Source: JADLBR01 sp020847615 (lineage in GTDB: Bacteria > Verrucomicrobiota > Verrucomicrobiia > JADLBR01). From it: a DNA stretch of 64,000 bases. Positions 8,307-18,159 of the stretch are shown here, one piece after another. The DNA is taken from contig JAPKHT010000011.1 in assembly GCA_026646655.1 (NCBI GenBank), forward strand, positions 29,449-93,448. The letters run 5' to 3'. Within the stretch, counting starts at the first letter, position 1; the number at the start of each line of letters is the position of its first letter. Below the pieces are notes generated by a model. The model did not search any database. It saw only the letters and a program-made list of their open reading frames with translations, and was not told the origin of the DNA. The position numbers were made by a program, and so were the translations under genes.

Positions 8307-11300
8307 CTATTCGTTGCCCGGCGAGCCCATCTCAATCAATAGATCCGCGGCCATCGCGTGGTTGGGATCGCGGGCCAAGACCCGCCTCAGCAACCGACGC
8401 CCCTCCGCGCGCCTCCCCAGACCGCAGTGCGCCTGCGCCTGCAGGAACAGCGCCGTTGTCAGCTGCCGCCCCTGGAGGTCGTCCTCGAAAAGCAGCATCG
8501 TCGGCAACGATGTCGCAAAATAGTCGATCTTCGCCTCGGCCTTCGCCAGCCGTCGCGCGTGCCCGAGCAGTCCCACCAGAAGCCGCCGCATGCGATCCCG
8601 CTTGCCCAGGCGCCCCCAGGCGAGCGCCGAGAAATACGTCATCTCCGAAAACGCCCGCACGCTCATCTCCTGAAAGTCCCCGCGGAATTCCGCCGCCGCG
8701 CGCCACTGCTTCTGGGCCTCGGCCCGCTGCCCCAGCGCCTCGAGCGCGCGCCCCAGTTCGTACCGGATGTCGCCGCAGTTGGCGAGCAAGTGCCGCGCCT
8801 CCCCGAGATTCTCCGGGGGCCGCAGCGCCGCCTCGAAATGCCCCCGGGCCGCCGCGGCATCCCCGGCCCGCAGCGCCGATCGGCCCAGCGCCAGATGGCT
8901 TCGCGCGTGCTGCCCGAGCGCCAGTCCCTCGCCCCCTTCCCAGGGCTGGAAACGGCGGCGGGCCAACAGCCGCGCGGCATCCTCGTGGCGCCCCGTCTGA
9001 TTGTACAGCGCGCACAGCTCGATGGATAGATCATCGCGCGATTCCACCAGGGGCCGATACCTCTCGAGCGCACGGAGGCGCTTCCGCGGGGCATCGCCCA
9101 GCCGCTTCCACAGCTGGTCCCTCTCGAAGAGAACCCGCGCGTCACCCGGGTCCGCGCGAAGCGCGCGTTCGTAGGCCGCCCGCGCTTTCGCGGGGCGCCG
9201 CAGCACGTTGTAGTACCCGATGCCCAGGTTGCGCCACACCGTCGGAAACGAGGGATCCGATTTCGCCGCGCGCTCCCAGAGGCGCACCGCCTCACGGTGG
9301 CGCCGCCGATCATACATGAGGCAGCCCAGATAATAGTGTGCCCGGGCATCGCCGGGATTCACACGGATCGCCGCCGACAATATCCCGATCTCCTCGATCC
9401 TCGATGGGAAGCAGTACTTCGCGGGCCGCGCCGCCGCATCGCGGAACGCGGCCGCCGCGCCCACGGCGTCGCCCGATCGCTCCAGGAGCCATCCCATCGC
9501 GTAGCGCGCCATCGTGATCGCCCCGAGGTCCCTCGGGTCCCGCGAACCCTCGCGCGCCCCGGTCGCGCCCCTGAGCCATGCGACCGCCTCCGGAAAGAAC
9601 CCCGCGCGCGCGTGATCCAGCGCCACATCGATCGCGGTCTGTGTGTCGCACTCGACCCCTCCTTCGCCCAGCAGCCTGGCCCAGGCATCCAGAGGATCCA
9701 GGGCCAGTGTCTCGCGCGCGGACGCGTCCGCGTCCGCATCCCGCCCCCGCCGGCGAAGGACCATCGTCCGGAGATTCCGGGCCCTCAGGTTGTCGGCGTT
9801 GGCGCGCAAGGCCCGGTCCAGATGCTCCAGCGCGCGGTCCCATTCGCCCCGGCAACAGTCGATCTCCGCGAGGGCGTGGTAGCCCGCCGCCTGCCAGGCG
9901 TGATTCCAGGTGGCCTTGTAAATGGCCCCGTAGGCCTCGTCGAGGTCATCGCGCGATGGCGGCATCGGCGAGGCGTCGATCCGATATCGCAGGCACAGCC
10001 CCAGATTATAGTATGCCTCGCCATCGTACGGGTTCGCGTTGCGCGAGGTGATCCTCGCGATCGCCGAGCGAAAATGCCTCTCTGCCGCCTCGAATTCCCC
10101 GCGGCTCAATAGCCACTGCCCCATCGCATTATTGCAGCGCGAGTCGCCCGCGTCGCGCCGCAGCGCCTCGCGCCAATACAGGGTCGGGCACCGCGTCGCG
10201 TGCCGATACTGATCCAGGTGCACTCCGATGAGATATAGTTCATCCGCGCCCCCGACCGCCTCCGGAGGCGGCGGTTCTTCCGCGCCAGGCGGCACCTTCC
10301 CCACGGTCCGCGCCTTGGCCCGATACGAGATGACCTCTCGCCCATCCGCATCCGATACGCGCAAGGTCACGCCGGCCGTGTACCGAGGCTTCCGCGCCCG
10401 ATCGCACTCGGTCACGAACGGCCGATCCGGCCCGAGATCCGCAGCCCACTCCATCGTCTCCGCGCCGCCACACTCCAGGCGGACCCTTGCCCCGGGAATC
10501 GCCCTCGTCGCGCACACCCCGATCCGGATCCGGCCCTCGCCCATGGCCAGACCGAGCGCCGCATCCACATTGGCGGCGCGCGCCGGGCCGATCTCCCGGA
10601 TCGGGTACCAGTATTGGCTCCACGACTTGGTCTCGCCCGGCATCAGAAATGAGAAATCGGGCTGATTGTCCGTGTACACCCCCGCCATGATCTCGATATA
10701 CGGGGCGCCGTCATCCGACAGGTTCCGGTCCCAGGCGTAGCCGAACTCGTGGTTCCCCCACGTCCACTGCTTCTTTCCGGGGGAGATGTGATGGTCGGCC
10801 ACGTGAACGATGCCCGCCCGCGCCGCGTGATCGTAACCGCCAAAGAAATCCTCCCTCGACCCCATGCACATGTAGGAGGTCGGCACCGGGATGTTCGCGT
10901 ACCAGGACAGGTCGTTCGCCGCGCACGAGGGCGCCTCCCGGGTTTGCCCGTTTCCCGTCTTCTGTTTTCCGCCAAGACAATGCGGGGGGATGTACTTGCG
11001 CGGGATCTCCCCCTCCGGCACACCGCGTCGACCCCGCGACGCATAATCGATGCCGTAGTACCCCCCCTGCGACAGCGGGTACGCGCTCGTCGCGCGCCGG
11101 GCGTGGTCGGCGACGTAATACACGTCCGGGGAAAAGAAGGACTGGTATGCCTCGTGCACGCGCGTCGCCACGTTCGCCCACCACAGAAAGGTCTGCACGT
11201 GCGGGGTCCGGTTGTGGGCCCGCACCCTCAGTTCCACGAATGCCCGCCCCGGGCGCAGGCACACGCCGTGCATCCCCTTCATCCTCGCCATCGGATCGTG

Positions 11301-11759
11301 ATCCGAACACCAGACCGTCACGGAGCCATCCGCCCCCCGACAGATCCGCAAATCGACCGGCATGAACGTGGCCGGCCTATGATGCTGCGGCCAGTTGAAC
11401 TCGATCCCCCCCGAGATCCACGGCCCCGCCAGACCCACCAGCGCCGGCTTGATCACCGACTGATGGTAGATCAGATCGTACCCGTTGGTCCTATCAACGA
11501 TCCTGTGGATCCGCCCCCCAATCTCCGGCAGCACCATCACCCGAAGGAACTCGTTCTCCAGCCACACCGCTCGCCACGCCCGCGGGGTCGCCTTCTCCGC
11601 GATCCGGTCGATGAAGGGCAACGGGTACACGCGCCCACTGCTGCCCTGGTACACCCGCTTCTCCAAGAACATCGGGTTGGCGTCGGGCTCCGATGGCTCA
11701 TAGGTCGGGATGACGACCTCCTCCTCCCACGCGCGAACGGCCTCCGGCCCGGCTGCCAT
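8307..11759 (-). CDS. DUF5107 and TPR-repeat protein
   Basis: 1150 residues without a signal peptide, so probably cytoplasmic. The N-terminal ~420 residues match the DUF5107 type, related to galactose-mutarotase folds and often placed beside glycosidases: MFLEKRVYQGSSGRVYPLPF, RVMVLPEIGGRIHRI, WISGGIEFNWPQHHRP. A linker domain follows, then many TPR-like repeats with regular A..Y..G..L patterns, for example NPYDGEAYYNLGLCL, DARAHYYLGCLMYDRRRH and FPTVWRNLGIGYYN. The biochemical role of such proteins is not established; a sugar-binding or hydrolytic role is suggested only by context. First gene of the GH27-transporter-GH2 operon, 10 bp before the GH27 gene. Confidence 0.85.
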   Translation of the reverse strand: MAAGPEAVRAWEEEVVIPTYEPSEPDANPMFLEKRVYQGSSGRVYPLPFIDRIAEKATPRAWRAVWLENEFLRVMVLPEIGGRIHRIVDRTNGYDLIYHQSVIKPALVGLAGPWISGGIEFNWPQHHRPATFMPVDLRICRGADGSVTVWCSDHDPMARMKGMHGVCLRPGRAFVELRVRAHNRTPHVQTFLWWANVATRVHEAYQSFFSPDVYYVADHARRATSAYPLSQGGYYGIDYASRGRRGVPEGEIPRKYIPPHCLGGKQKTGNGQTREAPSCAANDLSWYANIPVPTSYMCMGSREDFFGGYDHAARAGIVHVADHHISPGKKQWTWGNHEFGYAWDRNLSDDGAPYIEIMAGVYTDNQPDFSFLMPGETKSWSQYWYPIREIGPARAANVDAALGLAMGEGRIRIGVCATRAIPGARVRLECGGAETMEWAADLGPDRPFVTECDRARKPRYTAGVTLRVSDADGREVISYRAKARTVGKVPPGAEEPPPPEAVGGADELYLIGVHLDQYRHATRCPTLYWREALRRDAGDSRCNNAMGQWLLSRGEFEAAERHFRSAIARITSRNANPYDGEAYYNLGLCLRYRIDASPMPPSRDDLDEAYGAIYKATWNHAWQAAGYHALAEIDCCRGEWDRALEHLDRALRANADNLRARNLRTMVLRRRGRDADADASARETLALDPLDAWARLLGEGGVECDTQTAIDVALDHARAGFFPEAVAWLRGATGAREGSRDPRDLGAITMARYAMGWLLERSGDAVGAAAAFRDAAARPAKYCFPSRIEEIGILSAAIRVNPGDARAHYYLGCLMYDRRRHREAVRLWERAAKSDPSFPTVWRNLGIGYYNVLRRPAKARAAYERALRADPGDARVLFERDQLWKRLGDAPRKRLRALERYRPLVESRDDLSIELCALYNQTGRHEDAARLLARRRFQPWEGGEGLALGQHARSHLALGRSALRAGDAAAARGHFEAALRPPENLGEARHLLANCGDIRYELGRALEALGQRAEAQKQWRAAAEFRGDFQEMSVRAFSEMTYFSALAWGRLGKRDRMRRLLVGLLGHARRLAKAEAKIDYFATSLPTMLLFEDDLQGRQLTTALFLQAQAHCGLGRRAEGRRLLRRVLARDPNHAMAADLLIEMGSPGNE

Positions 11760-11766
11760 GCCGATC

Positions 11767-11772
11767 AGCCTA
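11767..11772 (-). promoter_or_regulatory. Possible -10 element of a leaderless operon promoter
   Basis: On the minus strand TAGGCT lies 7 bp before the ATG at 11759. This spacing would start transcription at or next to the start codon. The same TAGGNT-to-ATG spacing is seen at prophage genes and at the fucosidase gene. No good -35 is visible, so this is tentative. Confidence 0.3.
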
Positions 11773-11873
11773 CCCCGCGAACGCGCCCGGCGGGAATGGA
11801 CGCAAATGCCATTTATATGGACAAAACTGCTAAGTTATCGACCGTCCTCGCGGCGAAAAGGCCGGGGGCCACG

Positions 11874-11935
11874 TCGTGGCCCAACGCGTGAGCGTTCGGA
11901 CGTTCCGGCCAAGCCATTACCGGCTCGGCTATGGC
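11874..11935. repeat. Degenerate REP-family repeat
   Basis: Contains GGCCCAACGCGTGAGCGTT and ends in CGGCTCGGCTATGGCC, a diverged copy of the dispersed GTAGCCnAACGCG...GCGTTTGGCC palindrome seen also at 14354, 20914 and the prophage junctions. It overlaps the last bases of the AraC-type gene. Confidence 0.45.
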
Positions 11936-12870
11936 CTTCGGCGATCCCCGAACCCGTCTCTTGACAGGGAACCCGCCCGCTCCATCGCGTGCTCCCGATA
12001 GGCGCGCGGGGAGATGCCGACGATGCGATGGAACGCCCTCGAGAAATACAGCGGATCATCGAAACCGAGGCGCCCCGCTATCGTCCCGACCGCATCGTCG
12101 CCGGTCGCCAGCCACTGGCACGCCTGCTGGATCTTGAGCCGCGCAAAGAATGCCAGCGGGCTCGTCCCGGCAAACCCGCGGAACAGGTGCGCGTACCGCG
12201 ACGGCGAGAGGCTCACCTGCCGCGCGAGGTCGGCCACGGACAACTTCTCGCCGATGCGACGCCGCATCAGCTCGATGGTGCGAATGACCTTGTCCTCGCC
12301 GTGCCGGGCCAGCCTCCCGGGCGATCGCTGGTGCCAGCGCAGCAACCCCAGGAGCCGCGCCAGCGCCGTGGACATGCCCAGCAGGCTCGCGTCCGAATAG
12401 CCGTGTGGCACGTAGCCCAGCATCTCCTCGAAGGCCGAGGCCACCACGCCGGCTTCCGGCACGTGCAGGATCGGCGATGCGAGCGAAACCCCGAGCGCCT
12501 CGAGAAACTTCCCCGCCCCCCGGCCCGCAAAGTGGACCCAATATATGGACCAGGGAGACCCCGCGTCGGCCCCGTAGGTGTGCGGCGCACCCGGCGGGAT
12601 GAATAGCGCATCGCCTTCTCCGATGATCCATCGCCGCCCACGCAACCGGCACCAGCCGGCCCCCTGCGCGCAGTATATCAGGATCGCCTCGGGCCGCCCC
12701 CTCGCGCGGTGCACGTAGTGGTCGGCCGCCCCGGGGAAATGACCCAGGTCAGTCGCACGGAGATCCCGGACGACGGGCAGCGCGCCGCACCGCGATCGCA
12801 CGGCCGGCGGCAGAACAAACAGCCGCTGCCCCTCGAAACCCTCGCGGACCCGATGCTTCGCGACTCCCAT
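11929..12870 (-). CDS. AraC-family transcriptional regulator
   Basis: 313 residues. The N-terminal half is a cupin-like sensor (EAILIYCAQGAGWCRLRGRR, GEGDALFIPPGAPHTYGAD, WSIYWVHFAGRG), as in sugar-responsive AraC proteins. The C-terminal ~100 residues hold the two helix-turn-helix motifs: LSVADLARQVSLSPSRYAHL and the conserved DDPLYFSRAFHRIVGISPRAYRE. It binds DNA and most likely controls the glycosidase operon that starts about 170 bp downstream on the same strand. Which sugar it senses is not shown. Confidence 0.9.
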   Translation of the reverse strand: MGVAKHRVREGFEGQRLFVLPPAVRSRCGALPVVRDLRATDLGHFPGAADHYVHRARGRPEAILIYCAQGAGWCRLRGRRWIIGEGDALFIPPGAPHTYGADAGSPWSIYWVHFAGRGAGKFLEALGVSLASPILHVPEAGVVASAFEEMLGYVPHGYSDASLLGMSTALARLLGLLRWHQRSPGRLARHGEDKVIRTIELMRRRIGEKLSVADLARQVSLSPSRYAHLFRGFAGTSPLAFFARLKIQQACQWLATGDDAVGTIAGRLGFDDPLYFSRAFHRIVGISPRAYREHAMERAGSLSRDGFGDRRRP

Positions 12871-12904
12871 GCCCCATCCCCGGCGGTTCGGCGCAAACCC
12901 GCCG

Positions 12905-13804
12905 TCACTTTCCCGGCGCCATCTTCACTCCGATGCCCATCTCGGACATCATCTTGCGCTGCAGTTCCACCTGCGCCTCGTAGCCTTTCAACTGCGGTTC
13001 GGTCAACACGTCGCGCAGCGCCTCGACCCGCCGCGCCATCATCCGGTCCATCTGCCCCTTCATGTCGATCTTCTCTCCCGATGACGTGGCCTTGGACATG
13101 GCGTCCTCGTCCTCCTCCGCAAGGCGACAGAAGGCCTCGAATGCCCGATCCTTCTGCTCCTGCGTCAAGCCCATCGTCTGGAGCCCCATGAGTTCCGCGC
13201 TGGCACGGGTCTCGATGCGATTGGCTTTCTCCTCCTGCTTGAAAGCATCATACGCCGCCTTCTGCTCGGGCGTCAGCGTCGCCTCCACCTCGGGAGGCAA
13301 TTTCCCGGCCTGGATCGCCGTCGCGGCGACCCCCGCGTCCGCCTTGTACTCCTTGCCCTCCATGGCCGCAGTGACCTGGGCAACCACGGCGTCGATCTGT
13401 GGCTCGACCAGCCCCCGCAGTCTCGCCTCCTGATCGGACGTCAGCCCGAGGCGCTCCACGATCTGATCGAGCTTGGCCCGCATCTGCACCTTCACCTGCG
13501 ACTGGGCCATCTCGCCGACGGCCTTCATGAACTTCTCGTTGAACATCCCCGCCGGCCCCTGGCCCTTCTTGGCCGATCCCGGCTTTTCGGGCACCGCCGG
13601 CTTCAACTCCGGGCTCGCCAGAGCGGGTGGCACCGAGCTCGCCTGCACCTTGGCGAGCCGCTGCTGGGTCACGGCCAGCGCATCCGATGCCTTTTTCGCC
13701 TCGACGCGAGCCGCCGCCAGTTCCGCCGTTCGGTCGGGCCGCAACGCCATCACCAGCAACGCGCCCGCCAACATCCCCGCCATGAATCCTATCGCCCATT
13801 TCAT
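12905..13804 (-). CDS. Membrane-anchored helical protein of unknown function
   Basis: 299 residues. One N-terminal hydrophobic segment (MKWAIGFMAGMLAGALLVMA) anchors it or acts as a signal. The rest is strongly helical and charged, with repeated LT.EQK-type motifs (LTSDQEARLRGL, LTPEQKAAYDAF, LTQEQKDRAFEAF, LTEPQLKGYEAQ), reminiscent of Spy/CpxP-like periplasmic helical proteins. The start at 13804 was chosen because it begins the hydrophobic segment. I do not assign a function. It follows the AraC gene with a 34-bp gap on the same strand but shows no functional link. Confidence 0.75.
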   Translation of the reverse strand: MKWAIGFMAGMLAGALLVMALRPDRTAELAAARVEAKKASDALAVTQQRLAKVQASSVPPALASPELKPAVPEKPGSAKKGQGPAGMFNEKFMKAVGEMAQSQVKVQMRAKLDQIVERLGLTSDQEARLRGLVEPQIDAVVAQVTAAMEGKEYKADAGVAATAIQAGKLPPEVEATLTPEQKAAYDAFKQEEKANRIETRASAELMGLQTMGLTQEQKDRAFEAFCRLAEEDEDAMSKATSSGEKIDMKGQMDRMMARRVEALRDVLTEPQLKGYEAQVELQRKMMSEMGIGVKMAPGK

Positions 13805-13888
13805 TCGCGCATGATAGGCGCCAGCCCGGCGGCGAGAAAGCGATTTCAACAGCGCCGATTGAAGCGCCGGATGCGCGGGCGCGTCTCA

Positions 13889-14323
13889 ATGGCCGTGAGA
13901 CTCATGGCCGTAGCCGCCGTCGGCTTGGGATTGACCTGTGGCGTCACATCACTCACCGCCTCGGGTGGGCCCGCGCGGCCGATCGACCTCGGGTTCATGG
14001 CCCTTCATTCTGGACCCGACCGCGCGATGCGGCAGTGGATCTTCGGAGGTCTGTTGGAGAACTCGCCCGATTTGCCGGAACGCCTCGAGGCATTTCGAGC
14101 CTCGACCCGTCGCCTCGGGCGCTACGAGGATCACCAGCACGTGCGGGTCGTCGAGGTCGGCGGCGGGTCGATCCTCGTCTATTCAAGTGCGCGTTTCCAG
14201 CGCGGAACCCTCTTCTTCCGATTCACCGTCTTCCAGGACCTCCTGCGCTCGCGGATCAACGCCCTCGCATGGTCCGACGACCCCGCGGGAGTATTTCCCG
14301 AGGACGTCGTGTCGGGACTATAG
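13889..14323 (+). CDS. Small secreted protein, unknown
   Basis: 144 residues from the ATG at 13889; an in-frame ATG at 13811 would add 26 basic residues. The first ~24 residues (MAVRLMAVAAVGLGLTCGVT) look like a signal peptide. Third codon positions are strongly G or C, supporting the frame. No family recognised. Confidence 0.6.
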   Translation: MAVRLMAVAAVGLGLTCGVTSLTASGGPARPIDLGFMALHSGPDRAMRQWIFGGLLENSPDLPERLEAFRASTRRLGRYEDHQHVRVVEVGGGSILVYSSARFQRGTLFFRFTVFQDLLRSRINALAWSDDPAGVFPEDVVSGL

Positions 14324-14353
14324 GGATCCTGTGTGCGCGGGCTGGAGATCCCC

Positions 14354-14379
14354 GTAGCCGAACGCGCCAGCGGTTGGCT
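14354..14379. repeat. Short REP-family repeat copy
   Basis: GTAGCCGAACGCG begins the copy and GGCTAC ends it, so the outer GTAGCC and GGCTAC arms are palindromic. It overlaps the last codon of the endonuclease III-like gene. Confidence 0.5.
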
Positions 14380-15124
14380 ACATCGTCCGCGCTCGCGCCC
14401 GCCTCCTCGGCGGCCCGTACCGCGCCGTCCCCACGCCGATGCGCGGGCACACTTGCCCCAGCGGGCACCCATCGCACCGCGGGCCCTGGCCCGTGCAGAA
14501 TTCCCTCCCGAGGGAAACGAAATTCACGTGGAGGGAAAAGCGCATCTCGGGCGGGATCCTGTCCTGGAGGCGGTCCATGTCGCGCTCGGCACAGTGACCA
14601 TCCTTCTGCGTCGGCCTCACCCAACCGAGCCGACGCGCGATCCGCCAGCAGTGCGTGTCCACCGGAAAGACCCTTCGCCCGAGGGAGTACATCATGACGC
14701 ATCGGGCGACCTTCTTCCCCACCAGGGGCAACGAAGTCAGAAACGCCTCGCACTCGGCATCGCCCATCTCGCGCAATGGCGACAGGGACAGCCGCCCGAA
14801 CCGGGCCACGATGCGGTCGCAGATCGCCCGGATCGCCCTCGATTTCTGGCGCTGGAGACCGCCCGGCTCCAGCGGTTTCGCGATGTACCGCGCCGGGGCC
14901 TCGGCCAGCGCGCCGAACGTCGGAAAATCCCGGCGCAGCGCCGAGTACGTCCCCCGATAGCCATCCTCCTGCGTTCGGGTGCTGCACAAGATGAAGAGCA
15001 ACTCGTCCAACGGATTGTGCCGGTTGTGGTGATCCCAGTCGCGATATCGGCGCCGCAGGATCTCGCAGACCACACCCACCTCCGGGACACGGATCCGCTC
15101 GGGACGCCTCGAATTCTCCGCCAT
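14378..15124 (-). CDS. nth: Endonuclease III-like DNA glycosylase
   Basis: 248 residues. HhH-GPD base-excision glycosylase that removes oxidised pyrimidines and nicks the abasic site. Visible features: NPLDELLFILCSTRTQEDGYRG, the helix-hairpin-helix LPLVGKKVARCVMMYSLGRR containing the catalytic Lys, VFPVDTHCWRIARRLG with the catalytic Asp, and the C-terminal [4Fe-4S] cluster CTGQGPRCDGCPLGQVC. The ATG at 15124 has a GGAGG upstream. It is diverged from E. coli Nth (a long loop after TQ), so the symbol marks the family rather than strict orthology. Confidence 0.88.
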   Translation of the reverse strand: MAENSRRPERIRVPEVGVVCEILRRRYRDWDHHNRHNPLDELLFILCSTRTQEDGYRGTYSALRRDFPTFGALAEAPARYIAKPLEPGGLQRQKSRAIRAICDRIVARFGRLSLSPLREMGDAECEAFLTSLPLVGKKVARCVMMYSLGRRVFPVDTHCWRIARRLGWVRPTQKDGHCAERDMDRLQDRIPPEMRFSLHVNFVSLGREFCTGQGPRCDGCPLGQVCPRIGVGTARYGPPRRRARARTM

Positions 15125-15243
15125 AGGGCTCGCCACCGCCTCCTCCCAGAGGACCGCGGTCGAAATTGTTGCCTGATCTAAGCGCTGCGGCCGACCCTTG
15201 CCTATTGATTTCGCGCCGGGCCGACCGCAATCTCCCAAGAAAA

Positions 15244-18144
15244 ATGCACTCCTCCCACCTTCTGCCGTTCGTCGCGATGGCGGCCACACTGTCTTTCGCA
15301 CACGGCTCGCCCGCGGCCATCGAGGCGACCGTCAACGCCGACGGCGATCTCCGCCTCATGTCCGGCAGGGCGGAGCTGGCAGAGTTCAAGATCGGCGTAT
15401 TCGACACCGAATGGCGATGGGCCGGCGCGAGGCCGGATCGGCAGGCCCTGCGCCCCGAGGCTCCCCCCCAGAGCCATGCCTTTGCCATCCTCATGCCCGG
15501 CGGCCAGTCGATCGGCGCCGAGTCGCTCGTCACCTCCGACGGGGGCCGGGTGCTGGCCAGATATGCGTTCGCGCCCGCGGCGGACGTCGCGCTCAACTCC
15601 CTCCACGTCAGCATGGACATGGCCGCGGCCTCGATGGCGGGCGGCTCGTGGAAAGCCGAGGGTCCCACCGGCGCAAGGGCCGGCCAGTTTCCCGCCGAGT
15701 TTGGGGAAGCAGGCCTCTTCTCGGGCGAGGTCACCTCGGTGGAGATCACCACCGCAAAAGGGATCTCGCTCGCCATCGCCTTCCCGGCCCCGACGCCCGT
15801 GCTGATCCAAGATAACCGCCAGTGGCAGGACCCCGGGTTCTCGGTCCGCATGGGCCGCCAGGGGGCCGGCTTCCGGATCGCGCGGGGCGAGGCGGCGGAA
15901 CTCGCCTTCGCCCTCGCGTCGCCCGGCGGCATCCGCCTTGAGCGCGACACCCCGATCACGATCACCGCCGGCCCCGATTGGATCCCCCTGAGGACGGAAC
16001 TGGATATCCAGCCCGGCTCGGCGCTCGACCTCTCCACCCAGGGCTTTCACGACGCGCCCGCCGGCAAGCGCGGCCGGGTGATCGCCTCGCCGCAGGGCCA
16101 CTTCGTTTTCGAAAAGGATCCGGGCACCCCGCGCCGGTTCTACGGCGCCAACTTTTGCTTCTCCGCACAGTACCTGGATCATGCCGAGGCCGACCGCATC
16201 GCCGAGCGCCTCCAGCGCATCGGCTACAACGCCATCCGCATACACCACCACGAAATGCAACTTGTCGCGGGGCAGCGCGATTCCGTCACGCCCAACCCGG
16301 AGAACCTGGACCGCCTGGATTACTTGTTTGCCGCATGCGCCAACCGGGGCATCTATACCACCACGGATCTGTACGTGTCCCGTCCTGTGCCGTGGAAGGA
16401 AATCGGCGTCGACCGGCCCGGCAACGTCGAGATGGACACTTTCAAGATCCTCATCCCGGTCGTGCCCGCCGCATGGGAAAACTGGAAGGCCTTCGCCAGA
16501 AATCTGCTCACGCACACCAACCCCTATCGCAAGGCGCGCTACGCCGACGACCCCGCGCTCGCCTGGCTATCGATGGTCAACGAGGGCACCTACGGCAACT
16601 TCCTCGAACGGCTCCGCACGATCCCGGAATGGGCGGCCGCCTGGAACGCTTGGCTCGCGAAACGCCACGCCACCGCGGATGCGCTCCGGGCCGCCTGGGG
16701 CAAGGAATTCCGCGAGGGCGAGGACCCCGCGCGCGGCAGCGTCGCGTTCCCCGACAGCCTGTATGTCGAGAATCCCCGCGTGGGCGACTGCCACCAGTTC
16801 CTCGCCGAACTCGAGCGCGACACGCTGGCCCGCATGCGCGCGTTCCTCCGCGACGAACTGGGCTGCAAGGCCCTCCTGACGAACGCGAACGCGTGGTCCA
16901 ACCCCATCGCCATGCAGGCCGCCCGGAACGCCTTCGATTACGTGGACGATCACTTCTACGTCGATCATCCCGAGTTCATCGAGCGCCCCTGGCAACTCCC
17001 CAGTCGCTGCGGCAACCGCAGCCCCATCCTAACCGGCGGCGCGGGCGGCAGGGAGAATGCGTTCACGCGTGTGCCCGGCAAGCCCTTCACGATCACCGAA
17101 TTCAACTACGCCGCACCCGGCCGCTTCCGAGGCATGGGCGGCATCCTCACCGGCGCGCTCGGGGCAATCCAGGACTGGGACGGCATCTGGCGCTTCTGTT
17201 ACAGCCACACGCGGGAAGCGGCTGTCCGGCCCGCCGCCCTTGGTTTCTTCGACATGGCCAGCGACCCGCTCGGGCAGGCCGCCGAGCGCGCGTCGCTCTG
17301 CCTCTTTCTGCGCGGCGACATGATGCCGGCGCCCGCACAGCTCATGCCCGTGGCCACCGAGGCCGAAGCCCTCGCCACGCGCCCGCAGAAGCGCATCGCG
17401 CCCGCATGGTCGTGGCTCGCCTGGATCGCGCGCGTCGGCACCCTCGCGGCCCGGGACGCACAGGCCATCCCGACTTCCGGCGCATGCCTCCCCATCGGCA
17501 AAGACTCTCTCCAATGGCTCGGCCCCAGGGCCGCATGCGAGACTCCCGCCTACGCGCTCGATGAGCCCGGCATCGCCGACATCGTCAGATCCGGGAACCT
17601 GCTCGGCGAACGCGGCGTCGCCGATCCCGCAAAGCGCCAGTTCCGCTGCCCGACCGGCGAGATCACCCTCGATGGGGAGAACGATGTGATGACCCTCGAC
17701 ACCCCGCGCACCGCGGGCGGCTATGCGCCCGCCGGCAAAGCGATCACCGCCCTGGGCGGCCAACTCCAACTCGCCATCGAAGGCACCGACGCCACCGCAT
17801 GGCTCAGCTCCCTCGACGGCAAACCCATCGCCGAAAGCTCCCGCCTCCTCATGACCCATCTGACCGACCTGCAGAACTCCGGAATCCGCTACGGCGAGAA
17901 GGCCCGCCAGACCCTCCTCGCCTGGGGACAGCTGCCCCATCTGGTCCGCAATGGCAAGGCCTCCCTCGCGCTGCAACATGCCGCGCCAGAAACGCTCAAG
18001 GTCTGGGCGCTGTCCAACGGCGGCAGGCGCCTCGCTGAGATTCCCGCCACCCGCACCGGCAACAGCCTCGCTTTCACCGCGGATGTCGCGGCGCTCGCGT
18101 CCGCGCACGGCGCCGTCATGCTCTACGAGATTGCCACCGAATAA
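15244..18144 (+). CDS. Secreted clan GH-A type glycoside hydrolase
   Basis: 966 residues, signal peptide in the first ~24 (MHSSHLLPFVAMAATLSFAH). A beta-rich N-terminal domain is followed by a TIM barrel: NFCFSAQYLDHAEADRIAERL, GYNAIRIHHHEM, then the acid/base Glu447 in LAWLSMVNEGTYG and the likely nucleophile Glu619 in FTITEFNYAAPGRF. A C-terminal beta domain holds the last ~250 residues. The arrangement matches unclassified GH5/GH42-like secreted hydrolases. Substrate unknown. The next gene starts 15 bp after the stop, so the two are probably co-transcribed. Confidence 0.85.
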   Translation: MHSSHLLPFVAMAATLSFAHGSPAAIEATVNADGDLRLMSGRAELAEFKIGVFDTEWRWAGARPDRQALRPEAPPQSHAFAILMPGGQSIGAESLVTSDGGRVLARYAFAPAADVALNSLHVSMDMAAASMAGGSWKAEGPTGARAGQFPAEFGEAGLFSGEVTSVEITTAKGISLAIAFPAPTPVLIQDNRQWQDPGFSVRMGRQGAGFRIARGEAAELAFALASPGGIRLERDTPITITAGPDWIPLRTELDIQPGSALDLSTQGFHDAPAGKRGRVIASPQGHFVFEKDPGTPRRFYGANFCFSAQYLDHAEADRIAERLQRIGYNAIRIHHHEMQLVAGQRDSVTPNPENLDRLDYLFAACANRGIYTTTDLYVSRPVPWKEIGVDRPGNVEMDTFKILIPVVPAAWENWKAFARNLLTHTNPYRKARYADDPALAWLSMVNEGTYGNFLERLRTIPEWAAAWNAWLAKRHATADALRAAWGKEFREGEDPARGSVAFPDSLYVENPRVGDCHQFLAELERDTLARMRAFLRDELGCKALLTNANAWSNPIAMQAARNAFDYVDDHFYVDHPEFIERPWQLPSRCGNRSPILTGGAGGRENAFTRVPGKPFTITEFNYAAPGRFRGMGGILTGALGAIQDWDGIWRFCYSHTREAAVRPAALGFFDMASDPLGQAAERASLCLFLRGDMMPAPAQLMPVATEAEALATRPQKRIAPAWSWLAWIARVGTLAARDAQAIPTSGACLPIGKDSLQWLGPRAACETPAYALDEPGIADIVRSGNLLGERGVADPAKRQFRCPTGEITLDGENDVMTLDTPRTAGGYAPAGKAITALGGQLQLAIEGTDATAWLSSLDGKPIAESSRLLMTHLTDLQNSGIRYGEKARQTLLAWGQLPHLVRNGKASLALQHAAPETLKVWALSNGGRRLAEIPATRTGNSLAFTADVAALASAHGAVMLYEIATE

Positions 18145-18159
18145 CCGTCCTTCTGCAAT

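Noticed and set aside
8027..9319. Plus-strand open frame of 430 residues
   Set aside because: Antisense shadow of the DUF5107-TPR and GH27 genes; Pro/Ser/Arg-rich with no domain.
14256..16037. Long minus-strand open frame of 593 residues
   Set aside because: Spans two strands' real genes (endonuclease III-like and the secreted glycosidase) and has no recognisable domain.
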